The notes: a model not told the origin generated them from the sequence alone. DNA of 64,000 nt from Microvirga sp. KLBC 81 (GCF_003075415.1 NZ_QDAH01000025.1:1-64000); one strand, 5' to 3'. Positions 53,087 to 62,884 are shown, numbered from the stretch's first letter. A program made the numbers and translations.

Positions 53087-53558
53087 CCATGCCCATCAAC
53101 GCAGATCGCTCCAAGCCTGTCTCCGCACTGACGAAGACGAAGATGATGACTCGGGTCGAGCTGATCGTCTCGGCTGGATTGCGGAAGTTTTATTGAGTTT
53201 CGGAAAAAAGCTGACTACATACCGGGCTCGTTTCCATTCGAATATTTTTCCATGCACCGGCAGCCAAATTTCATCAAAACGCATTGGTCGGCGTGGCAAA
53301 GCAAATGCTTTGCCAGCAGGCCCAGTCTGCTGGAACATGAACAGGAGCAGCGATCCAGTTTCGGATCCGGACCCTCGCCCCAAGAGACACGCTCCGCACC
53401 AATCGGCACCATGTTCTTGGTGCTCTTCCCCTCACAGTCGGCTTGAACGTTCATCGTCGCCGGCTCTACCCGGCGACCTCCTTTCATTGCAGATCCCCAT
53501 TCGGTCGTGATGCAGGATCGCCGGATCACAGCCTCGCTGAGAGAAGGAGAACCCTGCC
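53087..53558. other. Gap of 472 bp; no gene supported
   Basis: A 35-codon frame starts 2 bp after the CDF stop (MPINADRSKPVSALTKTK) but lacks its own ribosome site. A minus-strand frame (53215-53529) contains a cysteine cluster (CSCSCSS) but has no well-placed ribosome site; I would not call either a gene. The DNA from 53180 to 53260 is more AT-rich than its surroundings. Confidence 0.4.
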
Positions 53559-54893
53559 GTGAACAGGGTATGGACTGAAGAAGAACTCGATATCCTGCGC
53601 CGTGACAGGGCTGCGAAAGTGCCGGTCCCCGTGACAGCCGCGAAACTCGGAAGGCCGGTGCCTGCGACCTATGCTAGGGCCCGTCTGATCGGCACTCTTG
53701 TGCAACCCCATCAGCCCTGGGACGAGGCGAGCGTAGCTCATCTGCGCGAGCTGGTATCAGCCGATCCGCCCATGACGGACAAACGCATCGCGGAAAAACT
53801 CGGGAGAACCGTCACCCAGATTCGCTGGAAGATGCAGGACCTCGGGTTGATCGGCGTCAGGGATCTCTCAAAGCTCGCAAAAAACACGGCCTCCGAAATG
53901 ATCAGGCCCAAAGCCGCGAAGCCCCTGAAACAGGAGCCTGTCCAGGATACGAAACCTGCACCGCAGAAGAGGATTTCTGCCATACCGGCAGCGGTCCCAG
54001 CACGGGCGACGGCTGCTGCGCTCACGGTAGTTCCCGCTCCGACGGCTCCTGCGCCGATCGACCCCCGTGCAGCGCTCGAGCGCGCGCTCAAGCGTCTTGA
54101 GGCCACGCTGGCCGAGCGCTTGAAGAACTCAGTCGCGGAGGCGGAGGCCGGCATGGTGCGGGCTGCCATGGACGCCATCGCCGAGAAGCGCCGGATCGAC
54201 CAGCACCTTGCTGATCTCGGCAAGCGGATCGACGATGCTCAAGCCGAGGGCATTGCAAAAGCGGAGCGGGTGAAGGCGGAGGCGATAATGGCCGAAGCCG
54301 CCGCGTCATCCGAACGTAGGACCGATGATGTCGCGCTCCCGATCCGCGAAGGCGAATCCCCCCTGGAGAAGCCAAAGCGCGCGGCCGCCAAACCTGCCAT
54401 CAAGAAGCCTGTCGTGCCTGCGGCGCAGGGTGTGTCTCAGGCTGCAGCGCCTCGGCAGATGAAGTCACCTGCATCGCCTCCGACACCGAAGATCGTCGTG
54501 GTGGAGACATCCATGGCGGCTCGTCCGGAGTCAGGCGCAGACCCAGCCCCCGCCCAAGTGTCTGGCCGGGGCGGTTGGAAATCCGTGCGCCGGGACCCGG
54601 CGCGCGTCATGGCTCAGGCCAAGGCCAAAGCCAAGGCGACGAACCGAGCGGATGCCGTCGATCTCGCCCAGGCAGCTCAGGCTGCCATCGAGCGTTTCAT
54701 CGCGGAGCGTGGTGTCACGAAGACGGAGACGAATGGCATTCAGACTCTTGTCTCCCGTCTTCAGGCGCGCGGCTATATCGTCGTGCAGGACGGCGACGGC
54801 TGGGTCATCGACCAGCGTCGTCGTATCGTCGGCGAATCTGCTCTCATTGAATTTGCAGAGGCCCGCGGCATCTCCCTGGATGTGGCTGCATGA
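53559..54893 (+). CDS. Protein with tandem Myb/SANT-like helix-turn-helix and a coiled-coil centre
   Basis: This 444-residue protein starts with two short helix-turn-helix-like repeats (VWTEEELDILRRDRAA then PATYARARL; PWDEASVAHLRELVSA then KLGRTVTQIRWKMQDLGL), which resemble Myb/SANT or GcrA-like DNA-binding units. The middle is low-complexity (A, P, K), with a probable coiled coil about 165-255 (ALERALKRLEATLAERLKN). The C-terminal 90 residues (AAIERFIAERGVTKTETNG ... GWVIDQRRRIVGE) form a compact domain I do not recognise. It may be a DNA-bridging or regulatory protein. The GTG start follows AAGGAGA. It stands alone. Confidence 0.75.
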   Translation: MNRVWTEEELDILRRDRAAKVPVPVTAAKLGRPVPATYARARLIGTLVQPHQPWDEASVAHLRELVSADPPMTDKRIAEKLGRTVTQIRWKMQDLGLIGVRDLSKLAKNTASEMIRPKAAKPLKQEPVQDTKPAPQKRISAIPAAVPARATAAALTVVPAPTAPAPIDPRAALERALKRLEATLAERLKNSVAEAEAGMVRAAMDAIAEKRRIDQHLADLGKRIDDAQAEGIAKAERVKAEAIMAEAAASSERRTDDVALPIREGESPLEKPKRAAAKPAIKKPVVPAAQGVSQAAAPRQMKSPASPPTPKIVVVETSMAARPESGADPAPAQVSGRGGWKSVRRDPARVMAQAKAKAKATNRADAVDLAQAAQAAIERFIAERGVTKTETNGIQTLVSRLQARGYIVVQDGDGWVIDQRRRIVGESALIEFAEARGISLDVAA

Positions 54894-55084
54894 TGAAGCA
54901 GGGCGTGCTTCATCCGGCAGCCCCAGGTAAGCTCACCGGAACTGAGACAGCATCCGGCGTGAGGTCTGCTGTCACATGCATGGCCTTGACCCATTTACCA
55001 AAGGTAGGGGGCGCTGGACATACCTGGAGACAGCCTCCCCAATCATGGCTTCAGTCGACAGGGATCTGGGGCAGATCGCATTTT

Positions 55085-55552
55085 CTACGACAGGGGCGGG
55101 CCGACGAGTTCTATCCCAAATTGCCGGCAGGCGCGGGCAAGGGCCTCAGCCTGCTCGGGCGTGGGAGGGCCAGATGGGTCGGGCAGTCCCTCTCTCTCGG
55201 CTGGGCGTCCAAACGCACGGATGAAGTTCTCGAACTCGCCTCGTGTGATCGTGAGCATGCGGGCCTCAGCCGACTCGACCCTGTAGGTGTGGGGAATGCC
55301 CTTGGGCGCAAGTAGGATCTCACCCGCTCCGGCCCGGCGCTCCTGATCGCCCACGCGATAGCGCACGTCGCCTTCGAGCACGTGGAAGACCTCGTCCTCA
55401 TCATGGTGGATGTGCAGAGGCGGAGAGTCTCCCTGTGAAGCCCGATGCTCAAGCACGGAGATGCCGTCCGAACCTTCACGTGCCGAGATGCGGATGGTGA
55501 CGTGGGTGTTAAGAAACCAGAGGCTTCGATGATCAGTGGCGCCGCCGTCCAC
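55085..55552 (-). CDS. Cupin-domain protein
   Basis: This 155-residue single-domain cupin has the metal-binding motif HIHHDEDEVFHVLEG near residue 47-61 and a second motif PKGIPHTYRV near 85. Such proteins bind a metal with three histidines and one glutamate and may be isomerases, dioxygenases or sugar-binding proteins. The GTG start follows GGGAGAG. A repeat copy (E) lies just upstream, between this gene and the small coiled-coil gene. The C-terminal helix (PTPEQAEALARACRQFGI) is an extension beyond the minimal cupin barrel. Substrate is unknown. Confidence 0.88.
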   Translation of the reverse strand: MDGGATDHRSLWFLNTHVTIRISAREGSDGISVLEHRASQGDSPPLHIHHDEDEVFHVLEGDVRYRVGDQERRAGAGEILLAPKGIPHTYRVESAEARMLTITRGEFENFIRAFGRPAEREGLPDPSGPPTPEQAEALARACRQFGIELVGPPLS

Positions 55553-55586
55553 GTCTAAGCTCTCCCTCGCAGCATACGGGAGAGCT

Positions 55587-55705
55587 TAGAGCATCGTGCG
55601 GAAAAGTGGATCCGGTTTTCCGCTCTCAACGATGCTCTCATTCAAGGAGAAAGCATCGGATGGGTCCCCAAAGTGCAAAGCCACTTTTCACGTCCGAGGC
55701 TGTAG
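55587..55705 (+). repeat. Two-hairpin intergenic repeat, copy E (best left hairpin)
   Basis: In this 119-bp copy the left module is a nearly ideal palindrome: AGAGCATCGT pairs with ACGATGCTCT, and inside it GCGGAAAA with TTTTCCGC, around GTGGATCCGG. The right module starts AGCATCGGATGGGTCCCC and has degenerated at its end (CGTCCGAGGCTGTAG). It lies upstream of the leftward cupin gene, within about 35 bp of its start, where it could affect that gene's promoter. Confidence 0.88.
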
Positions 55706-55773
55706 CGTATCGGCGCTCTGACAGCGAACAAGGGAAATTCCGGGGATCAGGAGGCCTGCTGCTGAAGGAGACG

Positions 55774-56166
55774 TCAAGTCACCGACGATTGCAGGATTCC
55801 CCCAAGGTTCGCACCTGCGCTTAGGCTATTCGACTTCCGGGCCCTCACTTCCGCCTTCAGCCTCTCTTTCTCAGCCTGTAGAGCTTCGTTTCTCTCGACG
55901 TGCTCTCGGTTGGCGCGGGTCAGTTCCTTATTCTCGTTCCGAAGATCAGCAATTTCAGCTTTTAGCTCGTTCCGCTCAGCAATGACGTTCTCCTCGCGCT
56001 TGGCCTGCGCCCGCCGATCGCGAATTTCTCGCTGCTGGTCAGCTATCTTGTTTTGCAGATTCCTGATTTTCTGCTCGGCTTTCGCGAGCATCCGCTGCAT
56101 ACCCTTCACCTCTTGCTCAGTCTCGCTGCGCTCGGTGAGCTTTCGCCTTGTTCCTGTACTAATCAC
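55774..56166 (-). CDS. Small coiled-coil protein
   Basis: This protein of about 130 residues is almost entirely one predicted coiled coil (about 20-115), with repeated heptad-like units such as EQKIRNLQNKIADQQREIRD and NELKAEIADLRNENKELTRA, rich in E, K, R, N and Q. GTG at 56166 was chosen because AGGAGAGG lies about nine bases upstream; a longer frame from TTG 56232 would add a CxxC-like N-terminus (YVCSFCDN) but has no ribosome site. It is probably a cytoplasmic structural or adaptor protein. I do not recognise the family. Confidence 0.65.
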   Translation of the reverse strand: MISTGTRRKLTERSETEQEVKGMQRMLAKAEQKIRNLQNKIADQQREIRDRRAQAKREENVIAERNELKAEIADLRNENKELTRANREHVERNEALQAEKERLKAEVRARKSNSLSAGANLGGILQSSVT

Positions 56167-56393
56167 GGTCCGGTTTGCCTCTCCTGCACGATTGTCGCAA
56201 AAAGAACAAACATAGAACGTACTGGAGGTCAAGGAAATGCACGATTTTGCTGCTTACCTCCGGCTTCCTCATAACGGCTCCCGTGCCTGTGCTGGCTCAT
56301 CTGAGTGGGAAGAGGGAACGGAGGAGAGCGAACTCGTGAGCAAGGCCGTACTAGAACAAACCCGAAGAGGCTGGGAACCTCCCGGCAAACAGC

Positions 56394-58592
56394 ATGAATC
56401 AGATGTTCCGACCGCCACAGGCTGATCAGAAACCTGTTCTGGAGACCCTCGCGGGCTCGGTCGAACGCGTCACCTTCCATAATGCGGAGAACGGCTTTGC
56501 TGTCCTGAAGGTGCATACACGAGGCAAGCGGGACCTTGTGACAGTGGTCGGTCACACCCCTGCGGTTTCGGCAGGAGAATGGATTACGGCGAGCGGCCTT
56601 TGGATCAGCGACCGCACCCATGGGCTTCAGTTCAAGGCTGAGGTCCTCAAGACAACCCCGCCAACTGGCGTCGAGGGCATCGAGAAGTATCTTGCCTCAG
56701 GTCAGATGCGCGGCATCGGGCCAGCGATGGCAAAGCGGATCGTGGCAGCCTTTGGCGAGAATACCTTCGAGATCATAGAGGCCAGTCCTGATCGTCTGAC
56801 GGAGGTGCAGGGGATCGGTCCCATGCGGGCCTCCCGCATCGTGGCAGGCTGGACCGAGCAGAAGGCCGTGAGGGAGATTATGATCTTCCTGCACTCGCAT
56901 GGCGTCGGCACGGCACGAGCGGTGCGTATCTTCAAGACCTATGGCTTTGAAGCAATTCAAGTCATGACCGAGGACCCGTATCGTCTTGCGAAGGACGTGC
57001 GGGGAATAGGCTTCAGAACCGCCGACTCCATTGCAGCCAAGCTCGGGATGGAGAAGACGGCTTCACAGCGCATCCGGGCCGGTATCTCGTTTGCACTTCA
57101 GACCGCCACGGACGAGGGACATTGCGCTTTGCCGATCGAGGCTCTGACCCAGCTGGCTGAGCGGCTCCTTGAAGTCGAACGAGAACTGATCCGGACAGCA
57201 ATCGTCGAGGAGCTTGCCTCGGGAGAGGTCGTTTCCGATACGATCGGCGCTGAAACCTGCCTTTTCCTGAAGGGGCTTTACCTGGCCGAGCGGGCCATTG
57301 CCTCTCGGCTGATCGAGCGGGCGTCCGGTCCACCACCATGGCCCGAGATCGACCTTGAGCGAGCCATTCCATGGGTCGAGGCCCGCACGGGCAAGGCGCT
57401 GGCGACGTCACAGCGGGAGGCTCTAAGGCTGGTCCTTCGCTCCAAGGTGGCAGTCGTGACTGGCGGTCCCGGAGTCGGCAAGACGACTCTTCTCGATACG
57501 ATCCTGCGCGTCCTGGTGGCCAAGGGCGTCAAGGTGGCGTTGGCGGCTCCGACTGGGCGAGCGGCGAAGCGGATGACGGAGCAGACCGGGCTGGAGGCGA
57601 AGACGATCCACCGCCTTCTGGAGATCGCCCCCGAACACGGCGGCTTCTCGCGTAATGAGGAGAACCCGCTCGATTGCGATCTGCTTGTGGTGGATGAGAC
57701 CTCCATGGTGGATGTCCCGCTCATGAATGCCCTGACCAAGGCCATTCCAGCGCATGCCGGGTTGCTGATGGTGGGAGATGTGGACCAGTTGCCCTCCGTT
57801 GGATCAGGGCAGATCCTGGCCGACATCATTGGCTCGGATCGCATTCCGGTCGCCCTGCTTACGGAAGTCTTCCGCCAGGCGGCCGAGAGTCGGATCGTGG
57901 TGAACGCCCACCGCATCAACAAAGGTCAGATGCCCGAGCCTCCGAAGGCAGGCGAGGAGAGCGACTTCTACTTCGTCGAAATCGACGCTCCCGACGAAGG
58001 GGTGCCGAAGATCGTCCAGATGATCAAGGAGCGGATTCCCCGCCGCTTCGGCCTTGATCCGATGAAGGACATTCAGGTGCTGTGCCCGATGAACCGGGGT
58101 GTTCTCGGCGCCCGCAACCTCAACATCCAGCTTCAGGAGGTGCTCAATCCCAATCCTGCGTCCAAGGTGGAACGGTTTGGATGGCGGTTCTCGCCGGGAG
58201 ATCGGGTGATGGAAACCCAGAACGACTATGACCGGGAGGTCTTCAACGGCGATCTGGGCACAGTGGTACGGATCAACGACGAAGAGGGAGAACTGATCGC
58301 GGCGTTCGATGGTCGGGAGGTCTCGTATCCGTTTGGCGAACTCGACACGCTCGTGCCCGCCTATGCAACCACGATCCACAAGTCGCAAGGCTCGGAGTAT
58401 CCCGCCGTCATCATTCCTGTCGTCACGCAGCATTTTACGATGCTGGCCCGCAACCTGCTCTACACCGGCGTTACGCGAGGCAAGCGTCTGGTCGTATTGG
58501 TCGGCCAGAAGAAGGCTGTGGCAATGGCGGTAAGGCTCGGACAGATGAAGAGGCGCTGGACGAAACTGCGGGAGTGGATAGCAGCAGCCTGA
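56394..58592 (+). CDS. RecD2-type ATP-dependent DNA helicase
   Basis: This 732-residue protein has an N-terminal OB-like and helix-hairpin-helix region (about 15-230, with LASGQMRGIGPAMAKRI and VQGIGPMRASRIV) followed by a superfamily-1 helicase. Motif I is GGPGVGKTTL near 358, motif II VVDETSMVD near 432, motif III GDVDQLPSVGSGQIL near 462, and the C-terminal motif YATTIHKSQGSEYPAVI is near 660. This is the RecD2 pattern seen in bacteria where it works without RecBC; it unwinds DNA 5' to 3' and helps in repair. The start is the first ATG of the frame (another lies three codons on). No obvious operon partner is present. Confidence 0.9.
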   Translation: MNQMFRPPQADQKPVLETLAGSVERVTFHNAENGFAVLKVHTRGKRDLVTVVGHTPAVSAGEWITASGLWISDRTHGLQFKAEVLKTTPPTGVEGIEKYLASGQMRGIGPAMAKRIVAAFGENTFEIIEASPDRLTEVQGIGPMRASRIVAGWTEQKAVREIMIFLHSHGVGTARAVRIFKTYGFEAIQVMTEDPYRLAKDVRGIGFRTADSIAAKLGMEKTASQRIRAGISFALQTATDEGHCALPIEALTQLAERLLEVERELIRTAIVEELASGEVVSDTIGAETCLFLKGLYLAERAIASRLIERASGPPPWPEIDLERAIPWVEARTGKALATSQREALRLVLRSKVAVVTGGPGVGKTTLLDTILRVLVAKGVKVALAAPTGRAAKRMTEQTGLEAKTIHRLLEIAPEHGGFSRNEENPLDCDLLVVDETSMVDVPLMNALTKAIPAHAGLLMVGDVDQLPSVGSGQILADIIGSDRIPVALLTEVFRQAAESRIVVNAHRINKGQMPEPPKAGEESDFYFVEIDAPDEGVPKIVQMIKERIPRRFGLDPMKDIQVLCPMNRGVLGARNLNIQLQEVLNPNPASKVERFGWRFSPGDRVMETQNDYDREVFNGDLGTVVRINDEEGELIAAFDGREVSYPFGELDTLVPAYATTIHKSQGSEYPAVIIPVVTQHFTMLARNLLYTGVTRGKRLVVLVGQKKAVAMAVRLGQMKRRWTKLREWIAAA

Positions 58593-58899
58593 CAGGCTGA
58601 AGGGTCCAGGCAGCCCCGACCGTCAAAGCATCCATTCTTTCAAAGCACCATAGGGCAGCACCTGTCATCAGCTCTTGTTGAGGTAGCGGAGCACCTCTTA
58701 ACCCCGAAGCCGCTCTTTGCACAGGGGTCCAACTTCGGCTCTGGTCGAACAACAAGACTTGCAGGTGGTTATCTCCCAACCGCCCCTATTTCGTCCTTTT
58801 TGTCCTAGGGCAAATCTGGAACTGGAGACGGCGCCACGCCCCGCAATCCGAGGTATGGGCGTCGACTCCTGGTTCCGATTGCTTCCATCGGATTTGTGA
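58593..58899. other. Gap of 307 bp; probable promoter region, no gene seen
   Basis: The stretch between the two helicase genes has no well-supported frame. It includes a pyrimidine-rich segment (ccctatttcgtcctttttg) about 110 bp upstream of the SUV3-like start. I see no strong hairpin. Confidence 0.4.
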
Positions 58900-61377
58900 A
58901 TGTCCAAGAAACCGAAAGATCTCGTCACCATCAATCACCTACCTGGGATTCTTCTTGCCAGCGCTGTTGAATGCGAGAGGTGGATCGAGGCTGGGCTTAT
59001 TCCGGTTGCGGGACGGGAGACATATCGAAAGTCGGGGCGCACATACGAAGCTCGAATGTTCGACCCGGAGGTCATCGCCAAGCTGGCGGCGGAGGTTCCT
59101 GCATGGCGGGCTCGGGATGAAGCCAACATGCAAGACAGGCGCGGCAACGCTGCGCGTACGCGGAACGATGCAGATGACGAAAGCCGGCTGGTGACACCTG
59201 TTGATGATATCTCTCATCGACGTCGGCAGAGCATCTTGGCGCCCGTTCGGAAGAATACGGGTATTTATATCGTCGAGGATATCCGCAGGCTCGATCGTAA
59301 CAATCGTGTCACGGAGCGACAGCCGCGGAACTCCGGGCCAAGGTCTGATCGTGCGTTTGTCGGCTATCGCGCCGTCTTCAGCAAGGACGTCCAGATCCTG
59401 CCAGATGGCGGTCCGACTGAGGTTTTGGTCGAGTTCGCGTTTGCCGAACCGCCGGAGGTTGCGGCTGTCGCTCTGTCGCCAAGCCGGATTGGGCCAGCCG
59501 AGATCAAGGGCGCAGCCGAAGCCCTTGAGGCTCGGCTGGTTGAATTACGGGATGCAACGCATGAGTCATGTGAGCAGGAGGTTGCGAGCTGGCGCGACGA
59601 ACTCGATACCTATCTGGCCGCCTATCAGGATGACCAGGAGCGACAAGCCATCCTAGGGGGCATTCTTTCAGCCCTCGAAAAGCTCGACCGCATCCACGGA
59701 ACCGACAAGCACGGACCTGCGGGTGTAGGGCGCAGGCTCCGCCAGAAACTTGATGACATCCGATCCAAAGCCTCCGCCAGGAGGCTCCGGCACATGCGAG
59801 AGGCTCAGATTCGGGAGGCGTCCGGCTACGAGCGGTACGCCGCGATCTTCCCGGTCGCCCGGTCCCTGGAACGCAAGTTCGTTTTCCTCGCCGGGCCAAC
59901 CAATTCAGGCAAGACCCACGAGGCTCTCCGATTGGCCGGAGAGGCTCAGACAGCCGAGATCCTCTCGCCCTTGAGGCTCCTTGCGCTTGAGCATTACGAG
60001 CGCTTGAGCGAGGGCAATTTCTCGGCCGGCATGGTCACCGGTGAGGAGCGCATTCTCCCCGAAGGTGCAACACATGTCGCCCGTACCATTGAGACCCTGG
60101 ACCTACACCGAGTTGTCGATGTCTGCGTGATCGATGAGGTGCAGATGCTCAGTGATCCCAATCGAGGATGGGCGTGGACGCAGGCCATCGTTGGGGCTCC
60201 GGCTCGTCTCGTCGTTCTGACCGGAGCTCCCGAGGCGATCCCTCTCGTCGAGCATCTCCTGGCAATGACGGGAGAGTCGTTGGATATCAAAATCCTCAAA
60301 CGAAAGGGACCACTTCATGTGGAGCGCGCTCCTGTCGAACTCAACAAGCTTTCCAGGGGCGACGCGGTCATCGCCTTCTCGCGTGCGAATGTCCATGAAC
60401 TCCGCGCCCGGCTCGTTCAGTCAGGGCGCACGGTAGCGACCGTTTATGGTGCTCTTGGTCCGGAGGTCCGCAGAGCCGAGGCTGCACGCTTCCGCAACGG
60501 CGAAGCAGAAATTCTCGTTGCAACAGATGCAATTGGAATGGGCCTCAATATCGGCCCGCTTCGGAGAGTTGTTTTCTCGACACTCCGCAAGTTCGATGGT
60601 GTCCAGGAAAGGCAGCTTACTTCAATGGAGATCAAGCAGATTGCAGGTAGAGCAGGGCGTTTCGGCCATCATTATGAAGGACTTGTCACTGCGCTTCTCG
60701 AGGCTGGCCCTTATGGACGTGCCGAAGCGATCATCTCAAATGCATTGACGGGAGAGGGTACAAAGCTCCGTGGCAAGGCCTATGTGCGTCCTAATCAGGA
60801 GACGGTCATGTCAGCGAGCGGGGTTCTCCAGACTGACCGGCTCGGCCACGTTCTTCGTCACCTGAATGACACTCTCGTGGCCGGTCACCCAGATCTCCGC
60901 ATGGCCGATATGGAGGAGATGATTGAGCTCGCGCTTCTTCTCGATACGGTGGATATGCCGATTCTCGATCGCCTGTCCTATGCCATTGCTCCTGTCGAAG
61001 TCCGGGAGCGCATGGCGGTCGAACTTCTTCTCGAATGGGCCAGGCAGCATGCTGTGAATGGCTTGGTCCAACCGCCAAACTTCGGTTTGCACACCGATCT
61101 TCTGAAGCTCGAGGCCAGAGTGAAAATCGCAACGACTTGGCTTTGGCTGGCGCAGCGGTATCCGCACGTCTACGAAGATGTCGAAGCCGTGATCAATTTA
61201 CGTTCAGATCTGAATTCTAAGATCGAGGAGAAGCTGATAGCGACCTCGATCGCTCGCCGGAAAGGGGCGGATGAAAAGCAACGGCAGCACAAAGGCCGGA
61301 GGCCAGAGTTGAAGAAAGACCGACACAAACAGAACCGTTCCGAGACCAAGGAACGCCGGGATCGCTCTCGGGCCTAA
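58900..61377 (+). CDS. SUV3-like superfamily-2 RNA/DNA helicase
   Basis: This 825-residue protein has an N-terminal region of about 310 residues (unrecognised, helical, with a coiled-coil part around 210-290) and a helicase core. Walker A is GPTNSGKTHEAL near 331, Walker B DEVQML near 411, then ILVATDAIGMGLNIG near 540 and motif VI QIAGRAGRFG near 580. These are the hallmarks of SUV3, the mitochondrial helicase of RNA turnover; alphaproteobacterial homologues are the likely source of the eukaryotic gene. A lysine/arginine-rich tail (about 780-825; KGADEKQRQHKGRRPELKKD) probably binds nucleic acid. The ATG is directly preceded by TTTGTGA, with no strong ribosome site. A decayed gene begins within 30 bp of its stop. 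Confidence 0.9.
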   Translation: MSKKPKDLVTINHLPGILLASAVECERWIEAGLIPVAGRETYRKSGRTYEARMFDPEVIAKLAAEVPAWRARDEANMQDRRGNAARTRNDADDESRLVTPVDDISHRRRQSILAPVRKNTGIYIVEDIRRLDRNNRVTERQPRNSGPRSDRAFVGYRAVFSKDVQILPDGGPTEVLVEFAFAEPPEVAAVALSPSRIGPAEIKGAAEALEARLVELRDATHESCEQEVASWRDELDTYLAAYQDDQERQAILGGILSALEKLDRIHGTDKHGPAGVGRRLRQKLDDIRSKASARRLRHMREAQIREASGYERYAAIFPVARSLERKFVFLAGPTNSGKTHEALRLAGEAQTAEILSPLRLLALEHYERLSEGNFSAGMVTGEERILPEGATHVARTIETLDLHRVVDVCVIDEVQMLSDPNRGWAWTQAIVGAPARLVVLTGAPEAIPLVEHLLAMTGESLDIKILKRKGPLHVERAPVELNKLSRGDAVIAFSRANVHELRARLVQSGRTVATVYGALGPEVRRAEAARFRNGEAEILVATDAIGMGLNIGPLRRVVFSTLRKFDGVQERQLTSMEIKQIAGRAGRFGHHYEGLVTALLEAGPYGRAEAIISNALTGEGTKLRGKAYVRPNQETVMSASGVLQTDRLGHVLRHLNDTLVAGHPDLRMADMEEMIELALLLDTVDMPILDRLSYAIAPVEVRERMAVELLLEWARQHAVNGLVQPPNFGLHTDLLKLEARVKIATTWLWLAQRYPHVYEDVEAVINLRSDLNSKIEEKLIATSIARRKGADEKQRQHKGRRPELKKDRHKQNRSETKERRDRSRA

Positions 61378-61404
61378 CCGCCGAACGCACGAACCCGGCG
61401 CGCG

Positions 61405-61764
61405 GCCTGTTCCACGCCTCGATCTACATTGATCTCCGACGTTTGCCTGAGCTGTTCTGCGGCTTCCCGCGCAGGCGCAGCGAGGGGGCCGACTTTTTAC
61501 CCGGTTGCCTGTGCTCCACAGGCTTGGGCGGCCGCAACACCCCTGAGCCTGATTCAAGCATGCCTCGGCCTCGACTTTGATCCGGCTGCGAAAGCAATCA
61601 GATTGGATCGGCCGGTGTTGCCCGGCTTTCTCGACGAAATCATCCTGCGCAACATCGCTGTCGGCGATAATCGCCTCGATTTCGTAGTCCGCCGTGCGGG
61701 TGACGAGGTCGCGACCCATGTCCTGCGCCGGACAGGCGACGTGAAAGTGACGGTCACAAACTGA
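61405..61764 (+). pseudogene. C-terminal remnant of a glycogen-debranching-type amylo-alpha-1,6-glucosidase
   Basis: One frame reads LFHASIYIDLRRLPELFCGF with PRRRSEG, then the homology continues one base out of frame as GPTFYPVACAPQAWAAATPL, LIQACLGLDFDPAAK, and RPVLPGFLDEIILRNIAVGD to the stop at 61764. The two pieces join across a run of five G at 61484-61488; removing one G restores SEGPTFYP. This matches the last quarter of GDE-type debranching enzymes. The other three quarters are absent; the SUV3-like gene lies directly upstream. It is a dead stump left by a deletion. Confidence 0.82.
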
Positions 61765-61875
61765 TGAAGGAGGGCATCAGGCTCGGAGGTGTCCCGAATA
61801 CCTGCCGGCCCTGATGTCGTCTTCACTCCCGTATGGTCGGATTCGTTCAGCGGAACGGGTGGTCTCGTTTCAATC

Positions 61876-62655
61876 TCATGACGGACGGCCGCCGCCTCGG
61901 GCAGGGGCAATCATGAGGATATTGCCGCACGGAGCCAGAGAGGTGATCACTGCGCTTGCAACGCCCCAAAGCAGCGGACCACTGCTGCTTTGGACGACGA
62001 CTGGACCTCCTGAATCACCGAGACACGCGCGTGCCCCGACCGTGCGTGCGATGATCAATCCAGTCTCCGATATGGCGAGAGGCCTCAAGGTCGCGGTCTT
62101 AAGAGTTCCGGACGCTCGCCCTGAAAGGCCAACGCCAGCCAATCGCAATGTGGACGGAATGCTGTCCAGATTGCGGGCGATGCGGAGAGGACTTCGCCCT
62201 CTGACTGGTGTCTCCAAGCGCAAAACAGCAATGTCGAGGGAGATCTCGTTGAGCACGTCCATCAGATCGCGGGAGGCGAGGCGGCCCGGCGCGAATGCAT
62301 GGCGAGCCGCAGCGGCCACCCGATGAGCCGAAGGAATGAGTCTGCTTCCCTGATAGAAGAAGATCACCGCCCCCAGCGGATTGCCCCTAATGCAGTGCGC
62401 CGCCGTCATGACGAGATCCGGAGCGATGAGCGCGCCTGTGCAGCGGCTCAACCGGAGAGAGCCGCCCGGCTGAACGAGCGTGCCGACTGCAACCGTCGCG
62501 CGGCTGAGCTGATCGTTAGCCCGCGCAAGGGCGCCTCCTTCGATGGCATGGGCATGGCCGATCTGCCACATAAGAGCCAATGCCGTAAGCCAGCCGGGAA
62601 AATGACTGCCGATCCGGCGTTTCTCGCCTGTCGCAAGAATGGAAAACCGTCTCAT
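61876..62655 (-). CDS. Secreted trypsin-like serine protease (S1 family)
   Basis: This protein of about 259 residues has a signal sequence with an extended basic start (MRRFSILATGEKRRIGSHF then WLTALALMWQIGHAHA), a mature N-terminus IEGG as in activated trypsins, and the full catalytic triad: His in MTAAHC (about 86), Asp in SLDIAVLRL (about 140) and Ser in LGDSGGPVVV (about 213). Six cysteines or fewer are present, so few disulfides. It is probably active in the periplasm or outside. ATG 62655 was chosen; an in-frame GTG lies six bases upstream. It is convergent with the debranching-enzyme stump. Confidence 0.88.
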   Translation of the reverse strand: MRRFSILATGEKRRIGSHFPGWLTALALMWQIGHAHAIEGGALARANDQLSRATVAVGTLVQPGGSLRLSRCTGALIAPDLVMTAAHCIRGNPLGAVIFFYQGSRLIPSAHRVAAAARHAFAPGRLASRDLMDVLNEISLDIAVLRLETPVRGRSPLRIARNLDSIPSTLRLAGVGLSGRASGTLKTATLRPLAISETGLIIARTVGARACLGDSGGPVVVQSSSGPLLWGVASAVITSLAPCGNILMIAPARGGGRPS

Positions 62656-62884
62656 GCTCACACCGAAGTCAGATGACGAAAGGGCGCAGTCCGGTCTCAG
62701 CTGCTCGTCACGGTGATCAATGCTTTGGTGTTGGAAGAGGTAAGAAGCCGGTTCATCGCGTCAAGGCTTTTGGATGCCTCTCGAATTGGAATGACAAGGC
62801 TCAGGCGATAGCTCAGGAACCCGGGATACGGCCTGCCGTTTTTCAAGCAGATCTCATCGGGTCGAAACTGCAGAGGAGGTTGAC

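Noticed and set aside
53215..53529. A 104-codon minus-strand frame with a cysteine cluster
   Set aside because: It lacks a well-placed ribosome site and a clear start, and has no recognisable family; composition alone is not enough.
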